Notes: generated from the letters alone by a model not told the origin. 64,000 nucleotides of DNA from Bradyrhizobium sp. AZCC 1721 (GCF_036924715.1 NZ_JAZHSB010000001.1:6253001-6317000); one strand, 5' to 3'. Positions 8,486-18,385 are shown, counted from the first letter of the stretch. A program made the numbers and translations.

Positions 8486-10111
8486 GTGAAACAGCTTGTC
8501 GAACTGATGACAGCAGCCGTCGTCTGCGCAACACTGGCGCTGCCTCAGCTGGCCGCCGCCCAGACTGCCGCCGCAACCCCTCCTTCGCTTGTGACGCCGG
8601 ACAAGGTCGACACACGGATCGGCACGCTCGAGTTCAAGGACGGCGCGCCCACCATCGAAACCGCAGAGAAGGTCCGCGACACGCTGGACTTCACACGCGC
8701 CCTGAACGTGTACAACAACAGCTTCCGCGGCGCATCGGCGTATGCCCTGGGAAAGGGCTTCCAGAGTATCGGCGCCGAGGACAACACCCCGATAATCTTC
8801 TCCGATTTGATGGACGCAAAGTCGCTGTTTCTCACCGCCAACGCTGACACCATCTACTACATGGCGGTAGTGAATCTGTCGAAGGGCCCGATGGTGGTGG
8901 AGCAACCGCCGAAGGGACTGGGCACCATCAACGACATGTGGTTCTCATGGATCATCGATATCGGTTTCCCTGGGCCGGATCGCGGCGAGGGCGGCAAGTA
9001 CCTCATCATACCGCCCGGCTACGATGGCCCGCTGCCCGAAGGCGGCTTCTACATCGCGCGCTCGAAGACCAATCGCGTGCTGTACGCAGCGCGATCGTTC
9101 CTGACCAACAACGATCCCAAGCCAACCGTTGAGCTGATCAAGAAGCACCTCAAGATCTATCCTTACACTCCGGGCGGCGTAGGCACGAGCATCGCGACAG
9201 CTCTGGAAGGCAAGGTACGGCTCGCCAAGAACCCGTCTCCTCCTGAGACCAAGTTCATCGAGGCCAGCGGCAAGGCGTTCAACACGATTCCGCCCGGCGA
9301 TTACGGCTTCTTCGAAATGATCAATGAGAACGTCCAGCAGGAGCCGGCCACCAGTTACGACGTAGAACTCGCCGGGCAAATGGCCGCCATCGGTATCGTG
9401 AAGGGCAAGCCGTTCAAACCTGATGCGCGGATGAAGAAAATACTCACTGATGCTGCCGCCGTGGGGAACGCGGCCGGTCGCCTGCTGAACTGGCGCTACG
9501 CCGTGTCCCATCCGGAATGGGCGTACTATCCCAACTCGATGTGGGGAAGCATGCTGTGGGAAGGTGGGTCCAACTTCGAGACACCGCCGCCGGAGTTCAC
9601 CAGGGAGGGCATGTTCAGGCCGCTGCCGCCGACCGGCGCACGGACGCTGGATTCGAGGACGGCGTTCTATTACGGCTACACGCTCGATTCACCGGGCATG
9701 ATCATGCGCATTCCCGACGTCGGCTCGCAATATCTCATGGGCTTCGTCGATTCCGCCAACAACCCCTTTGACGGCGGCAAAACCTACAAGGTAACGCTAC
9801 CCAAGGGCATCCCCGCGCGGGCGTTCTGGTCACTCACGCTCTACGACAACCAGACGCGATCGCTGCTCGACACGCCGCAGCGCTTTCCGCGCGCCGGCAG
9901 TCAGACCTATCCATCGCCCGCTGCCGAAGCCAGCGCCGACGGCTCGACGACCGTCTATTTCGGCCCGACGCAGCCGCAAGGAGTGCCGCGCGGCAACTGG
10001 ATTCAGACCATGCCCAGCAAGGGCTGGTTCACGATCCTGCGCCTCTACAGCCCGCTGGAGCCGTTTTTCACGAAGGAGTGGCGGCTGAGTGAGATCGAGT
10101 TGGTTCGGTGA
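8486..10111 (+). CDS. DUF1254/DUF1214 exported protein
   Basis: 541 residues from the GTG at 8486; AAAGGA eight bases upstream and the resulting signal peptide (LMTAAVVCATLALPQLAAAQ) favour this start over the upstream TTG at 8453. Residues about 60-200 fit DUF1254 (LTANADTIYYMAVVNLSKGP) and the C-terminal 110 fit DUF1214 (ARAFWSLTLYDNQTRSLL, then PRGNWIQTMPSKGWF). Both domains occur together in periplasmic proteins of unknown activity. It opens a run of co-oriented envelope genes that continues with DUF3604. Confidence 0.92.
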   Translation: MKQLVELMTAAVVCATLALPQLAAAQTAAATPPSLVTPDKVDTRIGTLEFKDGAPTIETAEKVRDTLDFTRALNVYNNSFRGASAYALGKGFQSIGAEDNTPIIFSDLMDAKSLFLTANADTIYYMAVVNLSKGPMVVEQPPKGLGTINDMWFSWIIDIGFPGPDRGEGGKYLIIPPGYDGPLPEGGFYIARSKTNRVLYAARSFLTNNDPKPTVELIKKHLKIYPYTPGGVGTSIATALEGKVRLAKNPSPPETKFIEASGKAFNTIPPGDYGFFEMINENVQQEPATSYDVELAGQMAAIGIVKGKPFKPDARMKKILTDAAAVGNAAGRLLNWRYAVSHPEWAYYPNSMWGSMLWEGGSNFETPPPEFTREGMFRPLPPTGARTLDSRTAFYYGYTLDSPGMIMRIPDVGSQYLMGFVDSANNPFDGGKTYKVTLPKGIPARAFWSLTLYDNQTRSLLDTPQRFPRAGSQTYPSPAAEASADGSTTVYFGPTQPQGVPRGNWIQTMPSKGWFTILRLYSPLEPFFTKEWRLSEIELVR

Positions 10112-10308
10112 GTACGCGCCGAACACGGAAGCGCCTTCGATCCTGCCACCGGGGACAGGCACCTGGCAGCCGCCGGCGATCGTGGCGGCGCAGTGATGTT
10201 TGTGGTGGGCCGCTATCACGAAGAAGAGGTGGCGACCCACCCGTGCAATAATTCGCAATGCGTCGATCTATCGATTTGGAATTGAACTAGGTGCACAGGG
10301 GTACTGAC

Positions 10309-12627
10309 ATGAAGAGCAAAAACCACCGCATCGCGTTGTTCGCCTTTGCAGCTTCCACCGCCCTCGTATCGCCGGCGTTCGCACAAACCACCCCGGAGCG
10401 AAACGCGTATTTCGGGGAGACCCACGTCCATACGGGCTGGTCGTTCGACGCCTACATCTTCGGCAACACCAAGACCGGGCCGGAGGAAGCCTACAAATAT
10501 GCGACGGGACAGATCATCCAACACCCAATGGGTTATCCGATCAAGATCACGACCCCGCTGGACTGGATGGGCGTGACCGATCACTCCGAATATGTCGGGA
10601 CGGTGAAGCTGGCGAATACTCCTGGCTCGGCCTTGAGCAAGCTGCCGATCGCCGAGAAGCTGAAGGTTCGCACCCCTGCCGATATTCAGAGAATATATCT
10701 TTGGCTCGGCTACACGATCGTCGACAAGAAGCCGATCAAGGAATTGATCAGCCCGGAAGTAGCCGGCAACATCTGGAAAGAGAACAATGCGATCGCAGAT
10801 CGCTTCAACAAGCCCGGCAAATTTACCGCGTTCTGTTCCTATGAATGGACGTCGACGCCCGACAACCGGAACATGCACCGTAACGTGTTTTTCAAAGACT
10901 GCGCCAAGGTGCCGGAGCTGCCGTTCAGCGCCATCGACTCGTCGGCTCCGGAAGACCTGTGGGACTGGATGGACGTCCAGCGCAAGGCCGGCAGCGAACT
11001 GCTAGCGATCTCGCACAACGCCAACCTCTCCGACGGAATCATGTTCCCGACGGAGGTGGATTTCAAGGGACGGCCGATCGACAAGGCCTGGGCCGAGTCG
11101 CGCGAACGCAATGAGAAGCTGTCCGAGATCAAGCAGATCAAGGGACAGTCAGAGACGCATCCCAGTCTGTCGCCCAACGACGAGTTCGCGAATTTCGAGG
11201 TGCTGACTTATCTGCTCGGCGATCCGGCGGGACGTTTCCCGACCATCCCGGGCAGCTACATTCGCGACGCCTACAAGACCGGCATCGCGATGCAGGATTC
11301 GCGGGGTTACAACCCCTACAAGTTTGGAATCGTCGGCGGCTCCGACTCGCACAATACCGGCGTCCCCTATCGCCAGGAGAACTTCTACGGCGGCCACGCC
11401 CGCAACGACGGCGATGAAAAGCAGCGCATGTCGGGTCACGTCTTCGCTGGTCTCGACGTTCGTCTCGAGAATCCCGCCGGCCTCACCGGCCTGTGGGCCG
11501 AGGAGAACACCCGCGCTTCCCTGTTCAACGCCATGCAGCGCAAGGAAACCTTTGCCACCAGCGGACCGCGCATTCAGCTCCGCTTCTTTGGCGGGTGGGA
11601 TTACAGCCAGGACGCAAAAGACGTAAAGAACAGGGAAATCTGGAATATCGTTCCGGATTGGCTGAAGGACCGGCTGTGGGTCCGTACCGCCTATGCGCAA
11701 GGCGTGCCGATGGGAGGCGACCTGCCAGCTATGCCGGCCGACAAGAAGGCACCGTCCTTTGCGGTGTGGGCGGTGAAGGACCCGACATCGGGTAACCTTG
11801 ACCGCATTCAAATCGTCAAGGGATGGACCAAGGACGGCCAATCTTTCGAAAAGGTCTTTGATGTGGTTTGGGCGGGCAAACGTACGCCCGATCCGGTTAC
11901 GGGCAAGGTCCCGCCAATCGGCAGCACCGTCAACATTCAGGAAGCGAGCTACAAGAACACCATCGGTGCGGTCGAGCTCAAGGCCGTGTGGAGTGATCCC
12001 GAATTCGACCCGGGTCTGAACGCGTTCTATTACGCCCGGGCACTCGAAATCCCGACGCCGCGGTGGACCACGATTCAGGCCAAGAATCTCGGGATCAATC
12101 CACCCGAGATCGTGTCGGCCACGGTCCAGGAGCGCGCGTGGGCTTCGCCGATCTGGTACACGCCGACCGAGCAGGCGCGCGTGACCGCAAAACCGGGCAC
12201 CACCGTCGCCAGCCTGCAACAGCAGTCGGGCACGACCACCCTGAATGATGACCAACTCAAGGATCTGATCGTCGGCAAGTCGACCTGGATTCGCAACAAC
12301 GCGACCGGCAGCGTGTTCCAGGTCATCTGGAGTACGGCGGGCCGGCGCCTGATCACCAATGTTGACGGGACTCTGCCGCAGCCGGGGCAGGTCGGCGACG
12401 TCATGCACAGCGGTGAACTTGGCTCGCCATCCTCCTATTCAATCAAGGACGGCAAGATCGTCACCGCGTTCGGAAACCTGCCTTACGAGGTCACCGTCTA
12501 CAAGGTGGGCGACAAGTACTTTGGTGCGCGCAGCAATGAGTACGGCTACGCCAATTATGAGATCGTTCCGACACCGGTAAATCTGGAGAATCTCAGTTTG
12601 GGTCAGGCTGAGCGTTCTCCGTTCTAG
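10309..12627 (+). CDS. DUF3604 exported protein (PHP-like metal site)
   Basis: 772 residues from the ATG at 10309, preceded by AGGGG; an upstream GTG at 10291 is less likely. The signal peptide is ALFAFAASTALVSPAFAQ. Family DUF3604 is recognised from YFGETHVHTGWSFDAYIFG, GVTDHSEYVG, ISHNANLSDG and IVGGSDSHNTG. These His/Asp clusters are arranged as in PHP-type metal-dependent phosphoesterases, so a bi- or trinuclear metal centre is likely (inference). The next gene begins about ten bases after the stop, which implies co-transcription with the PPIase and HupE/UreJ genes. Its substrate is unknown. Confidence 0.93.
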   Translation: MKSKNHRIALFAFAASTALVSPAFAQTTPERNAYFGETHVHTGWSFDAYIFGNTKTGPEEAYKYATGQIIQHPMGYPIKITTPLDWMGVTDHSEYVGTVKLANTPGSALSKLPIAEKLKVRTPADIQRIYLWLGYTIVDKKPIKELISPEVAGNIWKENNAIADRFNKPGKFTAFCSYEWTSTPDNRNMHRNVFFKDCAKVPELPFSAIDSSAPEDLWDWMDVQRKAGSELLAISHNANLSDGIMFPTEVDFKGRPIDKAWAESRERNEKLSEIKQIKGQSETHPSLSPNDEFANFEVLTYLLGDPAGRFPTIPGSYIRDAYKTGIAMQDSRGYNPYKFGIVGGSDSHNTGVPYRQENFYGGHARNDGDEKQRMSGHVFAGLDVRLENPAGLTGLWAEENTRASLFNAMQRKETFATSGPRIQLRFFGGWDYSQDAKDVKNREIWNIVPDWLKDRLWVRTAYAQGVPMGGDLPAMPADKKAPSFAVWAVKDPTSGNLDRIQIVKGWTKDGQSFEKVFDVVWAGKRTPDPVTGKVPPIGSTVNIQEASYKNTIGAVELKAVWSDPEFDPGLNAFYYARALEIPTPRWTTIQAKNLGINPPEIVSATVQERAWASPIWYTPTEQARVTAKPGTTVASLQQQSGTTTLNDDQLKDLIVGKSTWIRNNATGSVFQVIWSTAGRRLITNVDGTLPQPGQVGDVMHSGELGSPSSYSIKDGKIVTAFGNLPYEVTVYKVGDKYFGARSNEYGYANYEIVPTPVNLENLSLGQAERSPF

Positions 12628-12636
12628 CGTGGCTGG

Positions 12637-13572
12637 TTGGTAGTGCCAGATCATCCAACAGATGGGAGCGCTGCGTCCGGCAAGAATCCGGACGCAGCCG
12701 TACCGGCTCAGCCATCGCTGCTGCGACGATGGTTGCGCGAACCGCTGGTTCATTTTCTTCTGGTCGGCTTGGTGCTGTTTGCGGGCTACAGCTTCCTGCG
12801 TCCAAAATCCGAAGCGACATCCGAATCCAACCGGATTGTCCTGACGCCGGACGATCTTGTTCAGATAAGTGTGGCTTGGCTGGCGAAGGGCCGGCCTCCG
12901 CCAACTCCGGAGCAAATGCAGAACCTCATTGAACTCAAGGTTCGGGAGGAGGTGCTGTTTCGGGAAGCAATGGCGCTCGGGTTGGACAAGGACGACACGA
13001 TCGTGAAGCGGCGCATGGCGCAGAAAATGGAATTTCTGGCCGAAGGCGCTTCAATCGATAAGGACCCTTCGACCGACGCGCTTCGGGCCTGGTTCAAGGA
13101 CAATCAGCAGCGATTTGCGCTTCTGCCGCGCGTCTCTTTCCGCCATCTTTATTTTTCTTCCGATCGACATGGTGAACGCACCCGGGAAGCCGCTGCGAAA
13201 GCCCTGGAGAAAGTCGCAGACCAATCGGGCGAAGCGAAGGACGTTGCGGCTCTTGGTGACCCCTTCATGTACCAGGATCACTACGGCGATCGGTCTTTCG
13301 ATGATATCGCCAAGCTGTTCGGACTAGATTTTGCTCGGGCACTCGTGAGCATCAAGCCTGGCTCCTGGCAAGGACCGGTGGAATCCGGGTACGGATGGCA
13401 CCTGGTTTTTGTCGACTCTTCCGCTCCGAGCAGGCTACCCGCCTTCGAAGAAATCGAGTCGGACATCAAGGCCGGATGGATCGCTGACCAGCGCGCTCAG
13501 GCGAAAGCAAAAGCCTACGAGACGATGCGAGCGCGCTACCAGGTCGTGCTGCCGGAGAAGCTGCCAAACTAG
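12637..13572 (+). CDS. PpiC-type peptidyl-prolyl isomerase, membrane-anchored
   Basis: 311 residues from a TTG at 12637; a GTG at 12643 is equally possible and neither has a good ribosome site, which suggests translational coupling to the DUF3604 gene ending nine bases earlier. One transmembrane helix (PLVHFLLVGLVLFAGYSFL) anchors a periplasmic part with a SurA-like N-domain and a parvulin domain (about residues 160-280, RVSFRHLYFSSDR through GPVESGYGWHLVFV). Parvulin foldases help exported proteins fold. Its place between DUF3604 and HupE/UreJ suggests it serves one of them. Confidence 0.88.
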   Translation: MVVPDHPTDGSAASGKNPDAAVPAQPSLLRRWLREPLVHFLLVGLVLFAGYSFLRPKSEATSESNRIVLTPDDLVQISVAWLAKGRPPPTPEQMQNLIELKVREEVLFREAMALGLDKDDTIVKRRMAQKMEFLAEGASIDKDPSTDALRAWFKDNQQRFALLPRVSFRHLYFSSDRHGERTREAAAKALEKVADQSGEAKDVAALGDPFMYQDHYGDRSFDDIAKLFGLDFARALVSIKPGSWQGPVESGYGWHLVFVDSSAPSRLPAFEEIESDIKAGWIADQRAQAKAKAYETMRARYQVVLPEKLPN

Positions 13573-13614
13573 ACGACGATGGTTGCCCAAGAAGCGATCC
13601 TTCGGAGAAAATTC

Positions 13615-14619
13615 TTGAGTTTACGATCGGCATTTCTCGGCATTTTCTTCGCAACGCTCGCAGTTTTGAGCAGCGCGTCCGCACACGAGTCCCGTCCGGC
13701 GTATATGGAAGTGACCGAGATAGCGCCGCAGCGGTATCAGATTGTCTGGCGCACGCCGCTGCTATCCGGCACGCGGCTTCCGGTAGCGCTCCGATTCCCC
13801 GAAAAAACGCGCAACGTCACCGAACCCATACTGCGCGAACTCCAGGATTCGCTGGTCGAACGCAGGCTGGTCGAACTGGACAACGGCCTCACCGGCACGC
13901 GCATCGAAATCGTCGGCCTGCAGGCGACAATCACCGACGCGCTGGTGCGCGTGCAGTTGCTCGATGGTACCTACTCCACCACGCTGGTACGACCGTCCAA
14001 ACCGTGGATCGAGATCGCAACCTCGCGCAGTTCGCTTGAGGTCGCCACCACCTACCTGATGCACGGTATCGAGCACATCCTGCTCGGCTACGACCATTTG
14101 CTGTTCGTACTGGCCCTGATCCTGATCGTGCGTCGCGGCCGGGTGCTTCTGATCACGGTCACTGCCTTTACTGTTGCACATTCGATCACTCTGAGCCTTG
14201 CCACATTGGGGGTTGTGCACATACCCGGTCCGCCGGTCGAAGCAACGATTGCGTTGAGTATTCTCCTTCTTGCCTGCGAGATCATTCGATCCGACCGGGG
14301 ACAAGCCAGCCTGACCGCGCAATGGCCCTGGCTGGTCGCGTTCTCGTTTGGCCTGCTGCATGGATTTGGCTTCGCCGGCGCGCTGACTGAAATCGGCCTG
14401 CCCCAGGGAGATATTCCGCTTGCGCTGCTTGCGTTCAATGTCGGCGTGGAGGCCGGACAACTGGTCTTCATCGCAGCCGTCCTGGGCGCCCTGGCATGCG
14501 CCAAATGGATCAGATTACCGGCTTTCCTCGAACGTCATGCGAGGCCGGTGATGACCTATGCGATCGGGATCATGGCCGCATACTGGTTTATTGCGCGATT
14601 AGCTGGATTCGCCGCCTGA
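13615..14619 (+). CDS. HupE/UreJ-family membrane protein
   Basis: I prefer the TTG at 13615, which has GGAG seven bases upstream and gives a compact signal peptide (LRSAFLGIFFATLAVLSSASA); an ATG at 13579, six bases after the PPIase stop, is the alternative. An extracytoplasmic beta-rich domain (about 120 residues) is followed by six or so transmembrane helices carrying HGIEHILLGYDHLLFVLAL, AFTVAHSITLSLA and GLLHGFGFAGAL. These His/Asp-rich motifs match the HupE/UreJ_2 family, whose relatives are predicted nickel/cobalt permeases. Metal specificity is not known. Confidence 0.88.
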   Translation: MSLRSAFLGIFFATLAVLSSASAHESRPAYMEVTEIAPQRYQIVWRTPLLSGTRLPVALRFPEKTRNVTEPILRELQDSLVERRLVELDNGLTGTRIEIVGLQATITDALVRVQLLDGTYSTTLVRPSKPWIEIATSRSSLEVATTYLMHGIEHILLGYDHLLFVLALILIVRRGRVLLITVTAFTVAHSITLSLATLGVVHIPGPPVEATIALSILLLACEIIRSDRGQASLTAQWPWLVAFSFGLLHGFGFAGALTEIGLPQGDIPLALLAFNVGVEAGQLVFIAAVLGALACAKWIRLPAFLERHARPVMTYAIGIMAAYWFIARLAGFAA

Positions 14620-14835
14620 GCGGGCGAGCGATCACATACCGGACCTCGGACGTGGGTTCGTCCGCGAAACCCCCGTTGAGGTGCATAGCAGGCGATTGCC
14701 TCGTGACCTCAACGCAACAGTCGCGATGGATTTTCGATGTAGACCGTTTCGCAGAGCGATACCTTACGACGGGACATTCAATCTATGCCAATCTAGGGTT
14801 GATCACTGTGATCTCGAGCCATTAGGGGCAAACAG

Positions 14836-15909
14836 ATGGCGCACAACATTCCTCAACGAGATTCAGGCCGTCGGCACATTTGGCGCGGCATCGGCGTGGT
14901 TCTGCTGATATTCGGCGCCATGCCGGAAGCCGCCTACGCCGACGAGAGCGGAATTTCCTACTGGCTTCCCGGACGCTTCTCGAGCTTTGCTGCGACACCG
15001 GCGGTGCCGGGCTGGTCCATGGCCGCGGTGTATTATCACACCTCGGTCGAAGCATCGGGCGCCGTCGCCGCGGCACGGCAGATTCAGATCGGCAGATTTC
15101 CGGCAACGGTGAACGTCGATTTCAATGCCAGCCTGAACGCACAAGGCGATCTTATTCTGCTCAATCCCACCTACACTTTCGCCACACCTGTGCTGGGCGG
15201 CCAACTGGCCATCGGCGTCACCGGCATATTCGGCCGGGCAAGCACCGGCATTGACGGAACGCTCACCGCGGCAGTCGGACCGATCGTGACGACCCGCACG
15301 GGAAGCATCTCGGATTCACTCACTTCCGTCGGCGACCTGTATCCGCAGGCCACGCTGAAGTGGAATGCCGGCGTGCACAACTTCATGACCTATCTGACCG
15401 GAGACATTCCGGTGGGCGCCTACAACCCAGCGCGCCTCTCTAACCTCGGCATCGGTCACGCCGCGATCGACGCTGGCGGCGGCTACACCTACTTCAATCA
15501 GGCCGCCGGGCACGAATTCTCCGCCGTCGCGGGTTTCACCTACAACTTCAAGAATCCCGACACGCAATACCAGAACGGGATCGACTTCCATGTCGATTGG
15601 GGAATCTCGCAGTTCCTCTCCAAGCAGTTCTTCGTTGGTTTCGTCGGCTACGGATACCAGCAGATCACTGACGACTTCGGCCAGCATCCGCAGCTCGGCG
15701 GTTTCCGGTCCCGCGTCTTCGGCATCGGCCCGCAGTTCGGATATCTGTTTCCCGTCGGCGACATGCAGGGATATCTGAATCTAAAAGGCTATGGCGAATT
15801 CGCCGCCGAGAACCGGCCGGCGGGATGGAATATCTGGCTGACATTCGCGATCTCGCCAATGGCTCCGACCAGCACCGTGACGCCAACGCGCCGGGTGGTA
15901 ACGAAGTAA
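14836..15909 (+). CDS. SphA/MetA-pathway-of-phenol-degradation family outer-membrane protein
   Basis: 357 residues with a signal sequence (IGVVLLIFGAMPEAAYA). The rest is a chain of amphipathic beta strands with Tyr/Gly-rich turns, such as NPTYTFATPVLGGQLAIGV and YPQATLKWNAGVHNF, and it ends FGIGPQFGYLFPVGDMQGYL. That pattern fits the phenol meta-pathway outer-membrane family, putative porin-like transporters. SD GGGGCAAACAG precedes the ATG. It follows HupE/UreJ by 216 bases on the same strand and may act in the same envelope process, or independently in uptake of hydrophobic compounds. Confidence 0.85.
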   Translation: MAHNIPQRDSGRRHIWRGIGVVLLIFGAMPEAAYADESGISYWLPGRFSSFAATPAVPGWSMAAVYYHTSVEASGAVAAARQIQIGRFPATVNVDFNASLNAQGDLILLNPTYTFATPVLGGQLAIGVTGIFGRASTGIDGTLTAAVGPIVTTRTGSISDSLTSVGDLYPQATLKWNAGVHNFMTYLTGDIPVGAYNPARLSNLGIGHAAIDAGGGYTYFNQAAGHEFSAVAGFTYNFKNPDTQYQNGIDFHVDWGISQFLSKQFFVGFVGYGYQQITDDFGQHPQLGGFRSRVFGIGPQFGYLFPVGDMQGYLNLKGYGEFAAENRPAGWNIWLTFAISPMAPTSTVTPTRRVVTK

Positions 15910-15940
15910 GGCATCAATCGCGCGCAGAAAGCGGCAACCG

Positions 15941-16375
15941 ATGCTACCCGATACGCCGACCGTCAGTCAGCTATCCCATGTCATTTCGCAGGCGGCGGCG
16001 CCTGCGTTTCTTCTCGGCGCTTTGGCAGCTTTCATAGCCGTCCTGATTTCCCGCCTGAACAGAGTGATCGATCGAACGATTGTCCTCAACGGCATCTCCG
16101 AGGATGACACCGTCAGATGTCGGCTCAAGGCTGATCTTCCACGTTTGATGCGACGTGCGGTCATGCTGAATCGGGCAATCTTCTGGGCGGTGATCGGAAG
16201 TATTTCGGCAACGCTCGTTGTCATCGTCGCGTTCGCAAGTGCGTTCCTCCAGATTCAGCATGAGCGCGGGGTGGCCATCCTGTTCATGGTGGCCCTCGGT
16301 GCCTTCACGGTATCGCTTGTCGATTTTGCCCGGGAGGTGCGCATTGCGTTGAGCGAGTTCGATCATCACGCCTGA
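15941..16375 (+). CDS. DUF2721 membrane protein
   Basis: 144 residues. Three hydrophobic segments (APAFLLGALAAFIAVLISRL; AIFWAVIGSISATLVVIVAF; VAILFMVALGAFTVSLVDF) with the conserved LNRVIDRTIVL between the first two identify DUF2721, small inner-membrane proteins of unknown role. Thirty-one bases after the SphA-like gene, so probably in the same transcript. Confidence 0.88.
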   Translation: MLPDTPTVSQLSHVISQAAAPAFLLGALAAFIAVLISRLNRVIDRTIVLNGISEDDTVRCRLKADLPRLMRRAVMLNRAIFWAVIGSISATLVVIVAFASAFLQIQHERGVAILFMVALGAFTVSLVDFAREVRIALSEFDHHA

Positions 16376-16453
16376 CGCAGTGACGCTCGCCATCACCCCA
16401 TTAGCCGGAGGCAGCCAGCGCCATCGCCTGAGTGAAATACCAGCCCGGGGCAG

Positions 16454-16762
16454 CTAACGGGCCCACTGACCCATCTGCAGACAGGTGAGCAAGCTGACGT
16501 AACTTGGCGTGCCGCCGATGCTCTCTAGCGAGATGCAGCTTGCCCGGCTTGGCGCGGGGAATTTCGACCATTGGCTTGCGAGCTGCCGCTTCGCCTTCTG
16601 TTCATCGTTCACGCAGCTCTTTATCGACTGATCGACGGTGAGGCCGGCAGTCGCGGCGACGTCGAGCTTGCAACTCCGGGCAATGTCGAATTTCGGCACG
16701 CCGTCTGCGACCGCAACAACCATCTGCGAGCTCAAAACGATCATCGAGAAAGAAATAGGCAT
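16454..16762 (-). CDS. Small exported hypothetical protein
   Basis: 102 residues from the ATG at 16762, chosen because GGAAGGGGGCTGGAG lies directly upstream. An N-terminal hydrophobic stretch (MIVLSSQMVVAVADG) looks like a short signal peptide. The mature part has four cysteines (SCKLDVAAT, KSCVNDEQ, ASCISLES, LTCLQMGQW) that could form two disulphides. Similar Cys-containing exported proteins with a KSCVNDEQ...W..F pattern are frequent in Bradyrhizobium-type genomes but uncharacterised. Confidence 0.75.
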   Translation of the reverse strand: MPISFSMIVLSSQMVVAVADGVPKFDIARSCKLDVAATAGLTVDQSIKSCVNDEQKAKRQLASQWSKFPAPSRASCISLESIGGTPSYVSLLTCLQMGQWAR

Positions 16763-16942
16763 CTCCAGCCCCCTTCCGATCGCAGCCAAAGCTTCCGGGC
16801 GCAGCGCTTCTATTTAGAGCTGCAACGCCAGTCTATGCCAAAACCGGCCGGAACGCGACGGGAATGTCAAATCGGAAGGCAGTCGCCGCAGAACGCAGGG
16901 ATGGCAAAGCCCGCCCTGCGAATCTGCGAATCGCATCCGCGC

Positions 16943-17476
16943 TCACGCCACGTTGGCGCCTTCCTGGCGGCTGGCCTCGAACAGGAACCAGGTGCGGCGC
17001 TCGGTCTCGTCGATGAAAGTCTCGAGCAGGCCCGCAGTGCCGGAATCCTCGTGCTCGTCGGCGAGCTTATGCGCCTTGCGCATCGCCGCCGCCACATGCT
17101 TGTTGTCTTCCATCAGCTCGCGCAGCATTTCGCGCGGCGGCACGTAGTCCTCGTTATTGTCCTTGATGGTCTGCAGCTTGGCGACCTGCCCGACCGAGCG
17201 CAGCGTGGTGCCGCCAAGTTTGCGGACCCGTTCAGCGAGTTGGTCGGTGGTGGCGAAGATCGCTTCCGACTGCTCGTCCAGCATAAGGTGATAGTCGCGG
17301 AAATGACGGCCGCTGACGTGCCAGTGGAAATTCTTGGTCTTCAGATAGAGCGCAAATGCGTCCGCCAGCAGCGTATTGAGCGAGGCCGATATCTTGTCCA
17401 CGGCGGCCGGCGGCAGGTCGGTCGGCGTATCGAGGTCGGCGGATACCTTGTCGGATTTATTGCTGGTTTTGCTCAC
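16943..17476 (-). CDS. dps: Dps-family DNA starvation/ferritin-like protein
   Basis: 177 residues, GTG start at 17476 with AGGAAGG upstream. The ferroxidase signature NFHWHVSGRHFRDYHLMLDEQ (about residues 48-68, given here in part) supplies the His and Asp/Glu iron ligands of Dps; the helix LETFIDETERRTWFLFEA closes the four-helix bundle. Dps dodecamers oxidise and store iron with peroxide and protect DNA in stationary phase. The N-terminal 25 residues are charged and may contact DNA. Monocistronic by layout. Confidence 0.94.
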   Translation of the reverse strand: MSKTSNKSDKVSADLDTPTDLPPAAVDKISASLNTLLADAFALYLKTKNFHWHVSGRHFRDYHLMLDEQSEAIFATTDQLAERVRKLGGTTLRSVGQVAKLQTIKDNNEDYVPPREMLRELMEDNKHVAAAMRKAHKLADEHEDSGTAGLLETFIDETERRTWFLFEASRQEGANVA

Positions 17477-17599
17477 GTTGAACCTTCCTGTTAGGAATTG
17501 GGCACGACGGCATTGGCAGGGAGCGCCGGACCGTCTAACGCCCCCACCTAGGTACCGGTTCCGTTACCGGAACCCCCAGTTTTGCCGGACCCGCCTGCG

Positions 17600-18304
17600 A
17601 TGGACGAATGGATCGACTACTACGACTCCACGCATACGATTTATGTGAGCAGGCTGCATCGCGACCTGCATTTCCAGGTCATCGCGCGCGATATCATCGG
17701 CTATATCGCTTCGCCCGACGCGGTCGTGCTGGACTATGCCTGCGGCGAAGCGCTGTCGGCTGCCAAGGTGGCGGACGCCTGCGCAAAACTCTATCTGGCC
17801 GAACCGGCGCCCGGCGTCCGCGGCCGGCTGATCGCGCGTTTTGCGCCGAACACCAAGATCCGCGTCCGCTCGCTCGAGGATCTCACGCGAATGGCGGAAA
17901 GCTCGGTCGACCTCGTCGTCATGAATTCGGTCGCGCAATACATGACGCCAGGGGAGTTGGATTCGGCGCTTGCCGTCATTCGCCGGTTGTTGAAGCCCAA
18001 CGGTCGCCTGGTGCTCGGCGATATCCTGCGGCCAGAAGTCGGCATGGCCAAAGACGTGCTGGCGCTCTTGAAATTCGCCGCCGCGCACGGCTTCCTGAAA
18101 GACGCGCTTTATGGCCTTGCGAGCACGGCGCTGTCGGACTACCGCCAACTGCGCACGCGCGTCGGGCTGCAGCGCTACCGTGAAGACGAGATGATCGAGA
18201 AGCTCGCCGCCTCAGGCTTCACCGCCTCCCGCGCGCATCAGAACATCGGCCACAACCCGTGGCGGATGACGTTCGTCGCGCGGCACGCATTCCAGCGCCA
18301 TTAA
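17600..18304 (+). CDS. Class I SAM-dependent methyltransferase
   Basis: 234 residues from the ATG at 17600 (an in-frame TTG at 17582 adds six residues; neither has a strong ribosome site). Motif I is VVLDYACGEALSAAKVAD, followed by acidic loop LYLAEPAPGVRG and the post-motif SSVDLVVMNSVAQYMTPGEL, a Methyltransf_11/25-type fold. Motif I has DYACGE rather than the usual DxGCGxG. A C-terminal segment GLQRYREDEMIEKLAASGF resembles small-molecule methyltransferases. Substrate unknown. Confidence 0.85.
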   Translation: MDEWIDYYDSTHTIYVSRLHRDLHFQVIARDIIGYIASPDAVVLDYACGEALSAAKVADACAKLYLAEPAPGVRGRLIARFAPNTKIRVRSLEDLTRMAESSVDLVVMNSVAQYMTPGELDSALAVIRRLLKPNGRLVLGDILRPEVGMAKDVLALLKFAAAHGFLKDALYGLASTALSDYRQLRTRVGLQRYREDEMIEKLAASGFTASRAHQNIGHNPWRMTFVARHAFQRH

Positions 18305-18385
18305 GCGCGACGCGCGTTGAGGTTGTTTTAACCCTAAAGCACGGTAAGGATGGTTCACCGCGCCGTGATGGGCAATGATTGCTAC

